Shown piece after piece: positions 9,504 through 17,923 of a stretch of DNA of 64,000 nucleotides. The position numbers and the translations under genes were made by a program. Within the stretch, counting starts at the first letter, position 1; each line of letters begins with the position of its first letter. The notes under the pieces were generated by a model. It searched no databases, was not told where the DNA came from, and was given only the letters and a program-made list of their open reading frames with translations. The stretch comes from Bacteroidales bacterium (lineage in GTDB: Bacteria; Bacteroidota; Bacteroidia; Bacteroidales; Marinilabiliaceae): positions 1 to 64,000 of the forward strand of contig JAGCYH010000022.1 of the NCBI GenBank assembly GCA_017960905.1. The letters run 5' to 3'.

Positions 9504-10082
9504 ATGAACAAAGCATTAGTAATTGCAGCGGCCTTCGCAGTTTCGGTACTTGCCGGCTGCAACAAAGAGCAGGGCGACGCGCCCGCAGCAGCAGCAAGCC
9601 AGGAGTCGCCGGCTGTGGCTATCGCAGTAGTTAACACCGATTCGCTGATTCAGAATTATGCGTATGCTAAGAAAATCAGCGACGACCTTATGAACGCTAC
9701 AGAGGCCAAGCAAACCGAATTTAATCAGAAAACACGTGTTTTCCAGCAGGATGTGGCCGAATTCCAGCGCAAAGTGCAGAACAACGGATTCCTCTCAGTA
9801 GAGCGCGCTCAGAAAGAGCAGCAGCGTTTGGCAAAGGTTGAGCAAGACCTTCAGGAGCTCAATGAGCGCCTGAGCAACGAACTGATGCAAGAACAGGCTC
9901 GTCTGACACAGGAATTGCACGACACAATTGACAATTTCCTCAACACTTACGCTAAAGGCAAGTATTCTATTGTGCTCAACAACAGCGCAATAAACAACAC
10001 TGTGCTCTACTGCATCGAAAGTGTTGACATTACCAACGAAGTAGTAGATGCTTTGAACGCGCGTTACAACGTGGCAAAGTAA
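9504..10082 (+). CDS. Skp/OmpH-family lipoprotein chaperone
   Basis: A 192-residue protein. It starts MNKALVIAAAFAVSVLAGC, so Cys19 is a lipobox cysteine and the protein is expected to be lipidated. After an Ala/Gln-rich tether comes IAVVNTDSLIQNY, the typical first strand of Skp/OmpH proteins. A long charged coiled coil follows (about residues 65-150) and then a closing small beta/alpha region. Skp proteins hold unfolded outer-membrane proteins in the periplasm; the lipidated form is common in Bacteroidota. I chose the ATG at 9504 because the in-frame TTG further upstream overlaps the promoter -7 box. It is a single-gene transcript with its own promoter and terminator. Confidence 0.8.
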   Translation: MNKALVIAAAFAVSVLAGCNKEQGDAPAAAASQESPAVAIAVVNTDSLIQNYAYAKKISDDLMNATEAKQTEFNQKTRVFQQDVAEFQRKVQNNGFLSVERAQKEQQRLAKVEQDLQELNERLSNELMQEQARLTQELHDTIDNFLNTYAKGKYSIVLNNSAINNTVLYCIESVDITNEVVDALNARYNVAK

Positions 10083-10108
10083 TGTAGTATAATTTATTAT
10101 TAGTTAAT

Positions 10109-10142
10109 AAAAAAGCCGTTCCCGAAAGGGGACGGCTTTTTT
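10109..10142 (+). terminator. intrinsic terminator after the Skp-like gene
   Basis: The hairpin aaaagccgttccc-gaaa-ggggacggctttt contains one wobble pair and runs into a T tract. Confidence 0.8.
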
Positions 10143-10170
10143 ATTTAAAATCAATATTAACAGATGATTT

Positions 10171-10362
10171 TTATTTTTTGTAAATCACGAGGGCGGAGTA
10201 TGTGTTCACACCCAAGGCCGAGTGACCTTCGTATTTGACATCGATAATTCTGTCGCTGTCGATTCCCTCTTGTTTCAAAAAAGCATTAATCTGGTCATCG
10301 ATAACTGTGTCATAATCATCAGTTCCCGAATATTGAAAATGTTTTGTTAATACTGCTGACAT
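10171..10362 (-). CDS. small Cse60-like protein
   Basis: A 63-residue acidic protein. The pattern DDQINAFLKQEGI...IIDVKY...YSALVIYKK matches, by eye, the small proteins annotated as sporulation protein Cse60-like, which are widespread in non-sporulating Bacteroidota and Firmicutes. The fold would be a small alpha/beta domain; no function is established. It has its own promoter on the minus strand and converges on the terminator of the Skp-like gene. The good promoter and the family-like ending support a real gene despite its size. Confidence 0.7.
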   Translation of the reverse strand: MSAVLTKHFQYSGTDDYDTVIDDQINAFLKQEGIDSDRIIDVKYEGHSALGVNTYSALVIYKK

Positions 10363-10404
10363 ATTATTATAATTTTATTGGTTCTGCAAATATTTTGTAT
10401 TACG

Positions 10405-10436
10405 CAAAGATAGGCTTTTAAGTTCGGCTTATCAAA
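10405..10436 (-). promoter_or_regulatory. promoter of the Cse60-like gene
   Basis: On the minus strand, TTTG (10436-10433), a 20-base spacer and TATCTTTG (10412-10405) match the consensus. The leader would be about 35 bases. Confidence 0.6.
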
Positions 10437-10497
10437 TGTTGCGAATACTTTTCGCAAAGTAAGCAATAAGTTTTTAAGTTTTCATAATTTTATTTGA

Positions 10498-10505
10498 TAT
10501 TTTTG
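10498..10505 (+). promoter_or_regulatory. -7 box of the AMP nucleosidase gene
   Basis: TATTTTTG at 10498-10505 fits TAnnTTTG. No clear -33 element is present. The start codon is 23 bases downstream. Confidence 0.45.
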
Positions 10506-10527
10506 CCAAAGAAAAAAGAAAAAAATT

Positions 10528-11292
10528 ATGAAGACAAAGTCAGAGATAGTTGCCAATTGGCTTCCGCGTTACACTGGCCGTAGCATTGAGGAATTCCCTA
10601 AATACGTGCTGCTGACCAACTTCATGAATTATGTTGAGATGTTTGCGGAGATAAACAACGTGCCAATTGTGCGTAGCAATATGCCCAATGCCGCTACGAA
10701 GGATCTGATAATAATAAACTTCGGTATGGGCAGTCCGAATGCGGCCACGATAATGGATTTGCTCACTGCCGTGGCTCCGCGCGCAGTGCTTTTCTTGGGC
10801 AAATGCGGCGGACTGAAGAAGAAAAACCAGCTGGGCGATTTCATCCTGCCTATAGCCGCTATCAGAGGCGAGGGTACGTCGAACGACTATCTGCCGGCCG
10901 AAGTGCCGGCCTTGCCGGCCTTCAGCCTGCAACGTGCTGTTTCGTCGATGATTATCGAAATGGGACATGACTATTGGACGGGCACTGTCTATTCGACCAA
11001 CCGCCGTGTGTGGGAGCACGACGAGGACTTCAAGCATTATCTGGAGCGGTGCCGCGCCATGGCTATCGACATGGAGACGGCTACGCTCTTCACCGTCGGG
11101 TTCAAAAACGAGATTCCGTCGGGCGCGTTGCTGCTCGTAAGCGACCAGCCGATGATTCCCGAAGGGATAAAAACGGCTGAGAGTGACCGTAAGGTCACTC
11201 AGTCGTATGCACGTACGCACCTCGACATTGGCATTGCCGCCCTTACCGAACTTGCCTACGATGCTCATTCGGTAAAACATCTGAGATTCTAA
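10528..11292 (+). CDS. amn: AMP nucleosidase, short form
   Basis: A 254-residue enzyme of the nucleoside phosphorylase fold. It would split AMP into adenine and ribose 5-phosphate, linking purine salvage to energy status in the cytoplasm. Visible signatures are the glycine-rich INFGMGSPNAATIMDLL (about residues 65-80), FLGKCGGL (about 91-98), the substrate-binding AIDMETATLFTVGF (about 182-195) and VSDQP. The length matches the compact Bacteroidota form, which lacks the long N-terminal regulatory domain of the E. coli enzyme. It lies 12 bases upstream of holA and probably shares its transcript. An MTA/SAH nucleosidase is an alternative, but the overall pattern fits amn better. Confidence 0.85.
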   Translation: MKTKSEIVANWLPRYTGRSIEEFPKYVLLTNFMNYVEMFAEINNVPIVRSNMPNAATKDLIIINFGMGSPNAATIMDLLTAVAPRAVLFLGKCGGLKKKNQLGDFILPIAAIRGEGTSNDYLPAEVPALPAFSLQRAVSSMIIEMGHDYWTGTVYSTNRRVWEHDEDFKHYLERCRAMAIDMETATLFTVGFKNEIPSGALLLVSDQPMIPEGIKTAESDRKVTQSYARTHLDIGIAALTELAYDAHSVKHLRF

Positions 11293-11304
11293 AACTGACG
11301 TAAA

Positions 11305-12312
11305 ATGGTAGAATTCAAGGCATTACAGACCGAAATAAAAAATGGTGTCCGCCGCCCTGTATATTTGCTTATGGGCGAAGAACCTTACTACATCGACGCA
11401 ATAACCGCACTGCTCGAAGCCGACGCGTCGTATGAAAAGACCGTTTATTTCGGCAAAGACGTTACAGCTGTCGATGTGGTGCACGAGGCAAGCCAGTATT
11501 CGATGTTCGCCCCCAAACGCATGATTATTGTCAAAGAGGCGCAGGAGATGGACAAAGGCCGCTCGAAGGATTTTGAAAACATCGATTCGTATCTGAAAAA
11601 TATGCAGGACGACACAATTCTCGTGCTCTGCTACAAATACAAAAGTGTCGACAAGCGGTCGAAAATAGTGAAAGACATTGACAAGCTTGGCGCCGTGATG
11701 GAGACAAAAAAGCTGTACGACAATCAGTTACCGGCTTGGATTGCCAGCTATGTGGCCGATCAGGGCATATCCATCGAAGAGAAGGCTGTGTCGATGCTGG
11801 CCGAGTCGATAGGTCTGAACCTATCGGCTATTGTATCGGCCATCGACAAGCTGAAAAGCTCTGTGGCACAGGGCGAACTGAAGCAGATAACGGCGAAGAT
11901 GGTGTCGGACAATATCGGTGTGAGCAACGAGTACAACATTTTTGAGTTTCAGGACGCAATAATGGCTCGCGACGTGCCGAAGTGCAACCGCATAGTGAAG
12001 GCGTTTGTGGGCAATCCGAAAGACCACCCGATACAGGCCATCATAGCATCGCTTTTTTCGGCTTTCCAGAAGATGTTTATGTATTACTACCTGCCCGACA
12101 AGAGCACGCAGGCGGCTGCTAATCAGTTGGGTATCAATTCGTTCGTATTTCAAAAGAAATACGAACCGGCGCTTCGCAGATACAACGCCACAAAGTGCAT
12201 GCAGGTAATATCGTTGCTGAGCGAGTACGATGCTAAGTCGAAAGGCATGGGCAGCGCATCGACATCGACAGAGGACCTTTTGCCCGAAATGGTTTTCAGA
12301 ATTTTGAACTGA
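11305..12312 (+). CDS. holA: DNA polymerase III delta subunit
   Basis: A 335-residue protein that would act as the clamp-loader delta subunit, opening the beta sliding clamp. The N-terminal PVYLLMGEEPYYIDAITALL is the degenerate AAA+ start of HolA. Next are the strand and helix around MFAPKRMIIVKEAQEMD and LVLCYKYKSVDKR, and the C-terminal helical collar domain (IFEFQDAIMARDVPKCNRIV onward). Length is normal for the family. The gene follows amn by 12 bases. No ribosome-binding site is evident, as is usual in this phylum. Confidence 0.9.
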   Translation: MVEFKALQTEIKNGVRRPVYLLMGEEPYYIDAITALLEADASYEKTVYFGKDVTAVDVVHEASQYSMFAPKRMIIVKEAQEMDKGRSKDFENIDSYLKNMQDDTILVLCYKYKSVDKRSKIVKDIDKLGAVMETKKLYDNQLPAWIASYVADQGISIEEKAVSMLAESIGLNLSAIVSAIDKLKSSVAQGELKQITAKMVSDNIGVSNEYNIFEFQDAIMARDVPKCNRIVKAFVGNPKDHPIQAIIASLFSAFQKMFMYYYLPDKSTQAAANQLGINSFVFQKKYEPALRRYNATKCMQVISLLSEYDAKSKGMGSASTSTEDLLPEMVFRILN

Positions 12313-12354
12313 AAACGAGTTGAAAAATGACCGCAAATTAGTAATTTCGCACCC

Positions 12355-12822
12355 ATGTTGGCAAAGCTAAGAAGATATGGTTTGTCGCCCAAAGAGACTA
12401 TGCTGACGTCGTTGCTGGCGTTGTCGGCAGGCGGAATGCTTTATCTGCTTTTCCGTCCGCGCGGGCTTGTGCTTTTCCGCGCTGTCGACAGGGTGGGGCT
12501 TACCGACACTGTCGATGCAATGCGTCGGGCGGCTTCGGCGACCGACCTGCCAGAGTGGGTAGTCTATTGCCTGCCCAACGGGCTGTGGTCGCTGGCTTAC
12601 GTGCTGATAGCCGCCATGCTGATGCGCGGGCGTACATTGCCTGCAAGGCTTGCCGTGGCAGGCATCATCCCAGTAGTGGGCCTTGTGTCGGAGCTTATGC
12701 AGCGCGTGGGTTTGTTGCGAGGCACTTTCGACTGGGGCGATGTGGCAGCTTACGCTTTGCCGTTTGTTATTTATTTGATAATTAATATTTTAATATATTC
12801 AAAAAATGAAGTTTACAAGTAA
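12355..12822 (+). CDS. small multi-pass membrane protein, VanZ-like
   Basis: A 155-residue hydrophobic protein with about four membrane segments (around residues 18-35, 72-90, 98-115 and 128-147). The loop SELMQRVGLLRGTFDWGD before the last segment recalls the GTFDxxD motif of VanZ-like proteins, but the match is weak and no function can be given. The last 17 bases overlap the following AAA+ ATPase gene, which is also membrane-anchored, so the two are probably translated together and could work at the same membrane site. Confidence 0.55.
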   Translation: MLAKLRRYGLSPKETMLTSLLALSAGGMLYLLFRPRGLVLFRAVDRVGLTDTVDAMRRAASATDLPEWVVYCLPNGLWSLAYVLIAAMLMRGRTLPARLAVAGIIPVVGLVSELMQRVGLLRGTFDWGDVAAYALPFVIYLIINILIYSKNEVYK

Positions 12823-13900
12823 ACAGATTACTACAATTATTGTTTCGGTATGCGCTCTTTTCATTGTGCTTGCCGTGTTTACCTATCTTGCACCCGAGGC
12901 TAACGATAGTAGCCGTAGCGATACACAATCAACTAAAAATGAATTGACTGTTAATCGGAATAATGATAGTCGGAATATTGATAGCCAGAATACTCCATCA
13001 AGCAAGAATACTTCTACGGAAAAGTCTGCTACAGAGCAGTTTCACGAGGTGAAAGACACCGTCGTCGTGGCGCAGGCTATAGAGTCGGACCCGTACGAGG
13101 AACTCGACGAACTCATTGGCCTTGAGTCGGTTAAGAAAGAGGTTCGCACTTTGGCCAATTTGGTTAAAATACAGAAACAGCGTGAGGAACAGGGACTTAA
13201 GAATGCCAAGATGTCGTATCACCTCGTGTTCACCGGTTCGCCCGGTACCGGCAAAACGACCGTGGCACGTATCGTGGCACGCATTTACAAGGATTTGGGC
13301 ATTTTGAAAAAAGGCCATACAGTCGAGACCGACCGTTCGGGCCTTGTTGCCGAATATATGGGTCAGACAGCCGTAAAAACCAATGCCATAGTCGATTCGG
13401 CGCTCAACGGCGTGCTTTTCATCGATGAGGCTTATGCGCTTGTGCCCGAAGGTGGCCGTGGCAGCGACTATGGCCAAGAGGCCATCTCTACACTGCTCAA
13501 ACGTATGGAGGACGACCGCGACAAGCTTGTCGTCATCATTGCCGGCTATACCAAGGAGATGCAGCGTTTCATCGACTCGAACCCAGGTCTGCAGTCGCGT
13601 TTCAACCGCTATATCGACTTCCCCGACTATACCGCTGAGGAGTTGTTCGATATTTTCAAAATGTACATGAAAAAGAACCAGTACACCTTGTCCGACGAGG
13701 CTGCGAAATATCTTCGTGAACGGCTCGAATACGCTGTGGCTCACAAAGATAAGAACTTTGGTAACGCGCGTTACGCGCGTAACATGTTCGAAATGTCGGT
13801 GCAGAATCAGGCCAACCGTTTGGCCGAATTGTCGGACGTGACCAAAGAACAGCTCTTGCAAATAGAGAAAAGCGACCTCGAGCAAGTTGTTGTGAAATAG
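12806..13900 (+). CDS. membrane-anchored CbxX/SpoVK-type AAA+ ATPase
   Basis: A 364-residue protein. Residues 8-28 form one membrane segment. A low-complexity Ser/Asn/Thr linker follows (about 30-80), then a single AAA+ module: ELIGLESVKKEV (about 100), Walker A TGSPGTGKTT (about 142-151), Walker B VLFIDEAYAL (about 203), sensor 1 VIIAGY, arginine-finger region NPGLQSRF, and the sensor 2 helix FGNARYARN. This is the CbxX/CfqX family (rubisco-activase CbbX, SpoVK, EccA), remodelling ATPases whose partner varies. No rubisco, ESX or sporulation genes are nearby, so the client is unknown. The ATPase would face the cytoplasm if the N-terminus is outside. It overlaps the VanZ-like gene by 17 bases. 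Confidence 0.8.
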   Translation: MKFTSKQITTIIVSVCALFIVLAVFTYLAPEANDSSRSDTQSTKNELTVNRNNDSRNIDSQNTPSSKNTSTEKSATEQFHEVKDTVVVAQAIESDPYEELDELIGLESVKKEVRTLANLVKIQKQREEQGLKNAKMSYHLVFTGSPGTGKTTVARIVARIYKDLGILKKGHTVETDRSGLVAEYMGQTAVKTNAIVDSALNGVLFIDEAYALVPEGGRGSDYGQEAISTLLKRMEDDRDKLVVIIAGYTKEMQRFIDSNPGLQSRFNRYIDFPDYTAEELFDIFKMYMKKNQYTLSDEAAKYLRERLEYAVAHKDKNFGNARYARNMFEMSVQNQANRLAELSDVTKEQLLQIEKSDLEQVVVK

Positions 13901-13969
13901 TCGATTACGTGTTTTTTGAATAACGAATTATAGGCATTATTATTTGTTCACTTTTCATTAGAAAAACCG

Positions 13970-16579
13970 ATGGCAGCAAGCTCTGATACCCCGTTGATGA
14001 AGCAGTACTACAGCATCAAGGCGAAACACCCCGATGCGATACTGCTTTTCCGCGTAGGCGATTTTTACGAGACATACTCTTCGGATGCTGTTGTAGCATC
14101 CGAAATATTGGGTATCACGCTCACCAAGCGGAACGGCAACATGGCCGATTCGCTCGAGTTGGCGGGTTTCCCATATCATGCGCTCGACAACTATCTGCCC
14201 AAGTTGGTCCGCGCCGGCAAACGTGTTGCCGTATGCGACCAGTTGGAAGACCCGAAATTCGCCAAGGGTATTGTCAAACGTGGTATTACTGAGGTTATTA
14301 CGCCCGGCGTGGTCACGGGCGACACGGTGCTCGAAAACAAAGAGAACAACTTCCTCTGCTGTGTGCACATGCAGCGCGACGTCGTAGGCATCGCGTTTCT
14401 CGACATATCCACCGGCGAATTTCTCGTCGGTGAAGGCTCTTTCGACTATATCGACCGCCTGCTGGCAACGTTCAAACCCAAAGAGATACTCTTTGAAAAG
14501 GGCAAACGCCAGGCTTTTATCGATGCTTTCGGCAGCAAATGGCTCACTTACCCGTTCGACGATTGGGCGTTTGTGGAGCAAACCGCCCACGACCGACTTG
14601 TGAAACATTTTGAAACACAGTCGCTTAAGGGCTTTGGCGTGCAGAATATGATACTCGGCACGGTGGCTGCCGGCGCCATTATGCACTATCTCGATGTTAC
14701 GCAGCACGACAAACTGTCACATATACAGAGCCTTACACGCATCGAGGGCGAACAATTTGTCTGGCTCGACAAATTTACTATTCGCAACTTGGAGCTTTTC
14801 CCGTCGGGCGTCGATGGCATGGTGTCGCTCGCCGACATTATAGACCATACGCTCACCCCGATGGGCTCGCGTATGTTAAAGCGTTGGATTTCAATGCCTT
14901 TGAAGGATAAAAAGGCGATTGACAATCGCCTTGATGTCGTCTCGCTGCTCAAAACCGACGACGAGATAAACCAGAGTTTCGACGAGTCGCTGCGCATTGT
15001 GGGCGACTTGGAACGTCTCGTCGGAAAGATTGCCAGCACTCGCATTTCGCCGCGCGAACTGCTTCAGCTGAAACGCGCTCTTTCGACCATCGCACCGCTT
15101 AAAAGCGTGTGCGCCAAGGCCGACTGCGCTTATCTGCATTCGCTCGTCTCGTCGCTCGACGAGTGTGCCGATGTCATTGCGCGTGTCGAAAGGGAGATTC
15201 TGCCCGAACCGTCGAACAACGTCGCCAAAGGCGGCGTGATAGCCGATGGCGTCTCGCCAGAGCTCGACGACCTGCGGCACCTCTCGACCTCGAGCAAGGA
15301 TTATCTTGCCCGTATGCAGGAGCAACTTATTGCGCAGACGGGCATCTCGAGCCTCAAAATAAGCTACAACAACGTCTTCGGCTATTACATCGAAGTGCGC
15401 AATACTTACAAAGACAATGTGCCGCCCGAATGGACTCGCAAGCAGACGCTTGCGAATGCCGAACGCTATATAACAGAGGAACTTAAGGATTACGAGAATA
15501 AGATTCTCACCGCCGACGAGCGTATTCTGGCGCTCGAGTCGCAGCTCTACAACGAGCTGCTGCTCTCGCTCTGCAGCTACATAAACCCCATTCAACGCGA
15601 TGCCGCCATATTGTCGGAGTTCGATGTGCTGCTGTCGTTCTGCAACGTTGCCAAAGAGTTCGGATACAACCGCCCCGAAGTCAACAACGACGACGCTATT
15701 GTCATCGAGGGTGGCCGACATCCGGTCATCGAGCGCCTTCTGCCCGAAGGCGAAGAGTACGTCGACAACGACGTACGCCTCGACCGCAACAACCAGCAGA
15801 TTATAATCATCACCGGCCCGAATATGGCTGGTAAAAGCGCGCTTTTGCGCCAAACGGCGCTTATAACGCTGCTGGCGCAGATAGGCTCGTTTGTGCCGGC
15901 TAAGTCGGCGCAAATAGGCATTGTCGATAAGATTTTCACTCGTGTGGGTGCGAGCGACAATATCTCGCAGGGCGAATCGACATTCATGGTGGAAATGACC
16001 GAAGCCGCCAACATCCTCAACAACGTAACGCCGAAAAGCCTTGTGCTTTTCGACGAATTGGGCCGTGGCACAAGCACTTACGATGGCATATCGCTCGCTT
16101 GGGCAATAGTGGAGTATCTGCACGAAAACTCAAAATCGCAAGCCAAGACGCTCTTCGCAACTCACTATCACGAGCTCAACGAGATGGAGCAACAGTATCA
16201 TCGCATACGCAATTTCAATGTTGCTGTAAAAGAGGTCAATGGTAAAGTGATATTTATCAGGAAGTTACTACCTGGCGGCAGCGAGCATAGCTTTGGTATT
16301 CATGTGGCAAAACTGGCCGGAATGCCGCGCTCGGTCATCGACCGAGCGACCGACATCTTGCATCAGCTCGAATCGTCACGCGAAGGGCAGGAAGTCCGCC
16401 GTGAAGAGGCTCTTACAAGCACGCAGCCCAAAGGCTACCAGCTCAGTTTCTTCCAACTCGACGACCCTGTTCTAAGTCAGATCCGCGACGAGATAAAGGG
16501 TCTCGACATCAACAACCTTACACCGCTCGAAGCCTTGAACAAACTGAGCGAGATAAAGAAGGTTCTGGGTTTGAAATAG
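13970..16579 (+). CDS. mutS: DNA mismatch repair protein MutS
   Basis: An 869-residue mismatch-recognition ATPase. The N-terminal mismatch-binding domain carries the Phe-x-Glu motif in RVGDFYETY. Connector, lever and clamp domains follow. The ABC-type ATPase domain has Walker A GPNMAGKS at about 616-623 and Walker [17 protein letters not shown], followed by THYHEL. Length is typical of MutS1 and the C-terminal LSFFQLDDP segment is also family-like. It is preceded by 69 non-coding bases. The stop codon is only 20 bases from the stop of the convergent AraC-type gene, with no terminator between them. Confidence 0.97.
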   Translation: MAASSDTPLMKQYYSIKAKHPDAILLFRVGDFYETYSSDAVVASEILGITLTKRNGNMADSLELAGFPYHALDNYLPKLVRAGKRVAVCDQLEDPKFAKGIVKRGITEVITPGVVTGDTVLENKENNFLCCVHMQRDVVGIAFLDISTGEFLVGEGSFDYIDRLLATFKPKEILFEKGKRQAFIDAFGSKWLTYPFDDWAFVEQTAHDRLVKHFETQSLKGFGVQNMILGTVAAGAIMHYLDVTQHDKLSHIQSLTRIEGEQFVWLDKFTIRNLELFPSGVDGMVSLADIIDHTLTPMGSRMLKRWISMPLKDKKAIDNRLDVVSLLKTDDEINQSFDESLRIVGDLERLVGKIASTRISPRELLQLKRALSTIAPLKSVCAKADCAYLHSLVSSLDECADVIARVEREILPEPSNNVAKGGVIADGVSPELDDLRHLSTSSKDYLARMQEQLIAQTGISSLKISYNNVFGYYIEVRNTYKDNVPPEWTRKQTLANAERYITEELKDYENKILTADERILALESQLYNELLLSLCSYINPIQRDAAILSEFDVLLSFCNVAKEFGYNRPEVNNDDAIVIEGGRHPVIERLLPEGEEYVDNDVRLDRNNQQIIIITGPNMAGKSALLRQTALITLLAQIGSFVPAKSAQIGIVDKIFTRVGASDNISQGESTFMVEMTEAANILNNVTPKSLVLFDELGRGTSTYDGISLAWAIVEYLHENSKSQAKTLFATHYHELNEMEQQYHRIRNFNVAVKEVNGKVIFIRKLLPGGSEHSFGIHVAKLAGMPRSVIDRATDILHQLESSREGQEVRREEALTSTQPKGYQLSFFQLDDPVLSQIRDEIKGLDINNLTPLEALNKLSEIKKVLGLK

Positions 16580-16599
16580 ATTCCCTATAATAGTTCTTT

Positions 16600-17721
16600 T
16601 CAGTTTGAAGTGAATCTTACTTCGTCAGTGATTTTCTTCCATTCTGAAGGTGTTTTGCCCGAAAACAGTTTGAAGTGCAGAGTGAAGTTGCTTGGCTCGG
16701 AGAAGCCAACCAATGCCGCAATCTCTGTAACAGATTTCTCGGTGTACTCGCGCATAAGTCGTTGTGCTTCAATTATTCGCAGCCCATTGATGAACGTGTT
16801 GAAATTCTTTCCTTCGTGACTATTGATGAGGTTGCTTAGCGAAGTGCGGCATAGCCCCACTTCGCGGGCAACACTGTTCAGTGTGATACCTTTTTGCAAG
16901 TAGAGCCGCCGGCTTATTATCTCGCTTCTGATGTTGTGCCAGCGCTGAAACTCTCCATCGGTCAAGCCCACGGGCTGCGTGTCGTCGGCGAAGAGCAACG
17001 GCTTCATGTTCATAAACAACTTCGGATAGCGCAAAAACAGCACGCCAAGTATGATGTACAGCAGCATTATGACCATGTTCAGCACTGTCGACAGAGTGGG
17101 GTTGAGGCTCGATGTGATGCCCCACGTCTCTATGCCTATGCCGATTATTATTACCATGCTCGTCGATATGAGGCGTATGTTGATAAACGCATCGTCGGCA
17201 AAGAAGTCGGAGGCGATGGATATCCATCGCCTGTATTCGCGCACGAAGAGCACTATGAAATATATGCACATGGCCACGTATTCAATCATCCAAAGCGTGC
17301 GCACAACTACGTTGGGCGCGCTTATGTTGCCTATGAACGCCGAGTACGTCGTCAGTTCGACACGCGGAAAGCAGAAGTACACAACTATGTACGCAACGGC
17401 GCATGCTACGTTAGGCACGAAGTGCCACGCGACATACCGCAGCGTAACACGCTGCGGATTAATAAGATTGACGTGCGAAAGCGCAAGCAGACAAGCCTGC
17501 AGGTTGGCCGTAAAAAGGAATATGGGCGACAAGAGTTCCAATGGCAGCTGCCTTTTGTACCAGCAGTAGAACGCCAATGCCACATACGATACCGAAAGCA
17601 GCCAGCGCGATATCCGATAACCACGCAAGCGACGGTCGTCGCGCGGTATCGGCATCAGAAACATCAGCACGGCCATCAGCATAAACGCTGCCAGCAATAT
17701 GTAGAACGATATCGAAAACAT
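16600..17721 (-). CDS. membrane-embedded AraC-family transcriptional regulator
   Basis: A 373-residue protein. The first ~235 residues contain about seven hydrophobic helices (near 3-23, 40-56, 65-85, 97-115, 135-160, 178-198 and 217-235). The C-terminal ~105 residues are a two-HTH AraC/XylS domain (LNSVAREVGLCRTSLSNLINSHEG, then VTEIAALVGFSEPSNFTLHFKLFSGKTPSEWKK). Such integral-membrane regulators are known in Bacteroidota and are thought to sense envelope or extracytoplasmic signals. It is divergent from a giant surface-protein gene, and the intervening region carries 23-bp-spaced direct repeats suitable for an AraC dimer, so it probably controls that gene. Its own -7 box sits only 5 bases from the start codon. 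Confidence 0.85.
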   Translation of the reverse strand: MFSISFYILLAAFMLMAVLMFLMPIPRDDRRLRGYRISRWLLSVSYVALAFYCWYKRQLPLELLSPIFLFTANLQACLLALSHVNLINPQRVTLRYVAWHFVPNVACAVAYIVVYFCFPRVELTTYSAFIGNISAPNVVVRTLWMIEYVAMCIYFIVLFVREYRRWISIASDFFADDAFINIRLISTSMVIIIGIGIETWGITSSLNPTLSTVLNMVIMLLYIILGVLFLRYPKLFMNMKPLLFADDTQPVGLTDGEFQRWHNIRSEIISRRLYLQKGITLNSVAREVGLCRTSLSNLINSHEGKNFNTFINGLRIIEAQRLMREYTEKSVTEIAALVGFSEPSNFTLHFKLFSGKTPSEWKKITDEVRFTSN

Positions 17722-17726
17722 ATACG

Positions 17727-17757
17727 CAAAGATAAAATACTTTAGTCAACTATCAAA
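17727..17757 (-). promoter_or_regulatory. promoter of the AraC-type regulator gene, possibly leaderless
   Basis: On the minus strand, TTTG (17757-17754), an exact 19-base spacer, then TATCTTTG (17734-17727). The start codon at 17721 lies just where transcription should begin. Confidence 0.65.
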
Positions 17758-17772
17758 AAAGTTTTATATCAC

Positions 17773-17793
17773 GTTGCGCACATCGTGCGCAAC
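17773..17793. promoter_or_regulatory. GC-rich inverted repeat between divergent genes
   Basis: gttgcgcac-atc-gtgcgcaac is a perfect 9-bp stem upstream of the regulator promoter and far upstream of the surface-protein start. As it lies between divergent genes, an operator is more plausible than a terminator. Confidence 0.4.
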
Positions 17794-17835
17794 AATAAAA
17801 AAATACGCCTTATAACGCTCTGTATAATAGCGTTT

Positions 17836-17877
17836 TGTACGAATCGATAAATGTTAAATGTACGAATCGATAAGTGT
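17836..17877 (+). promoter_or_regulatory. tandem direct repeats, candidate AraC-type binding sites
   Basis: tgtacgaatcgataaatgt at 17836-17854 is repeated with one change at 17859-17877, a 23-bp period. The second copy covers the place where the -33 element of the downstream gene would lie. That gene has a good -7 box but no -33 box, an arrangement typical of activator-dependent promoters. Confidence 0.6.
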
Positions 17878-17895
17878 AAAAAGCCATTTCGTTTT

Positions 17896-17903
17896 TATTT
17901 TTG
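17896..17903 (+). promoter_or_regulatory. -7 box of the duplicated surface-protein gene
   Basis: TATTTTTG at 17896-17903, 20 bases before the ATG. No consensus -33 sequence is present; the region is occupied by the direct repeat at 17859-17877. Confidence 0.5.
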
Positions 17904-17923
17904 TAAATAAAAAGCATAGAACT

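Noticed and set aside
14891..16123. 410-codon open frame antisense to mutS
   Set aside because: mutS is unambiguous and the antisense product has no recognisable features.
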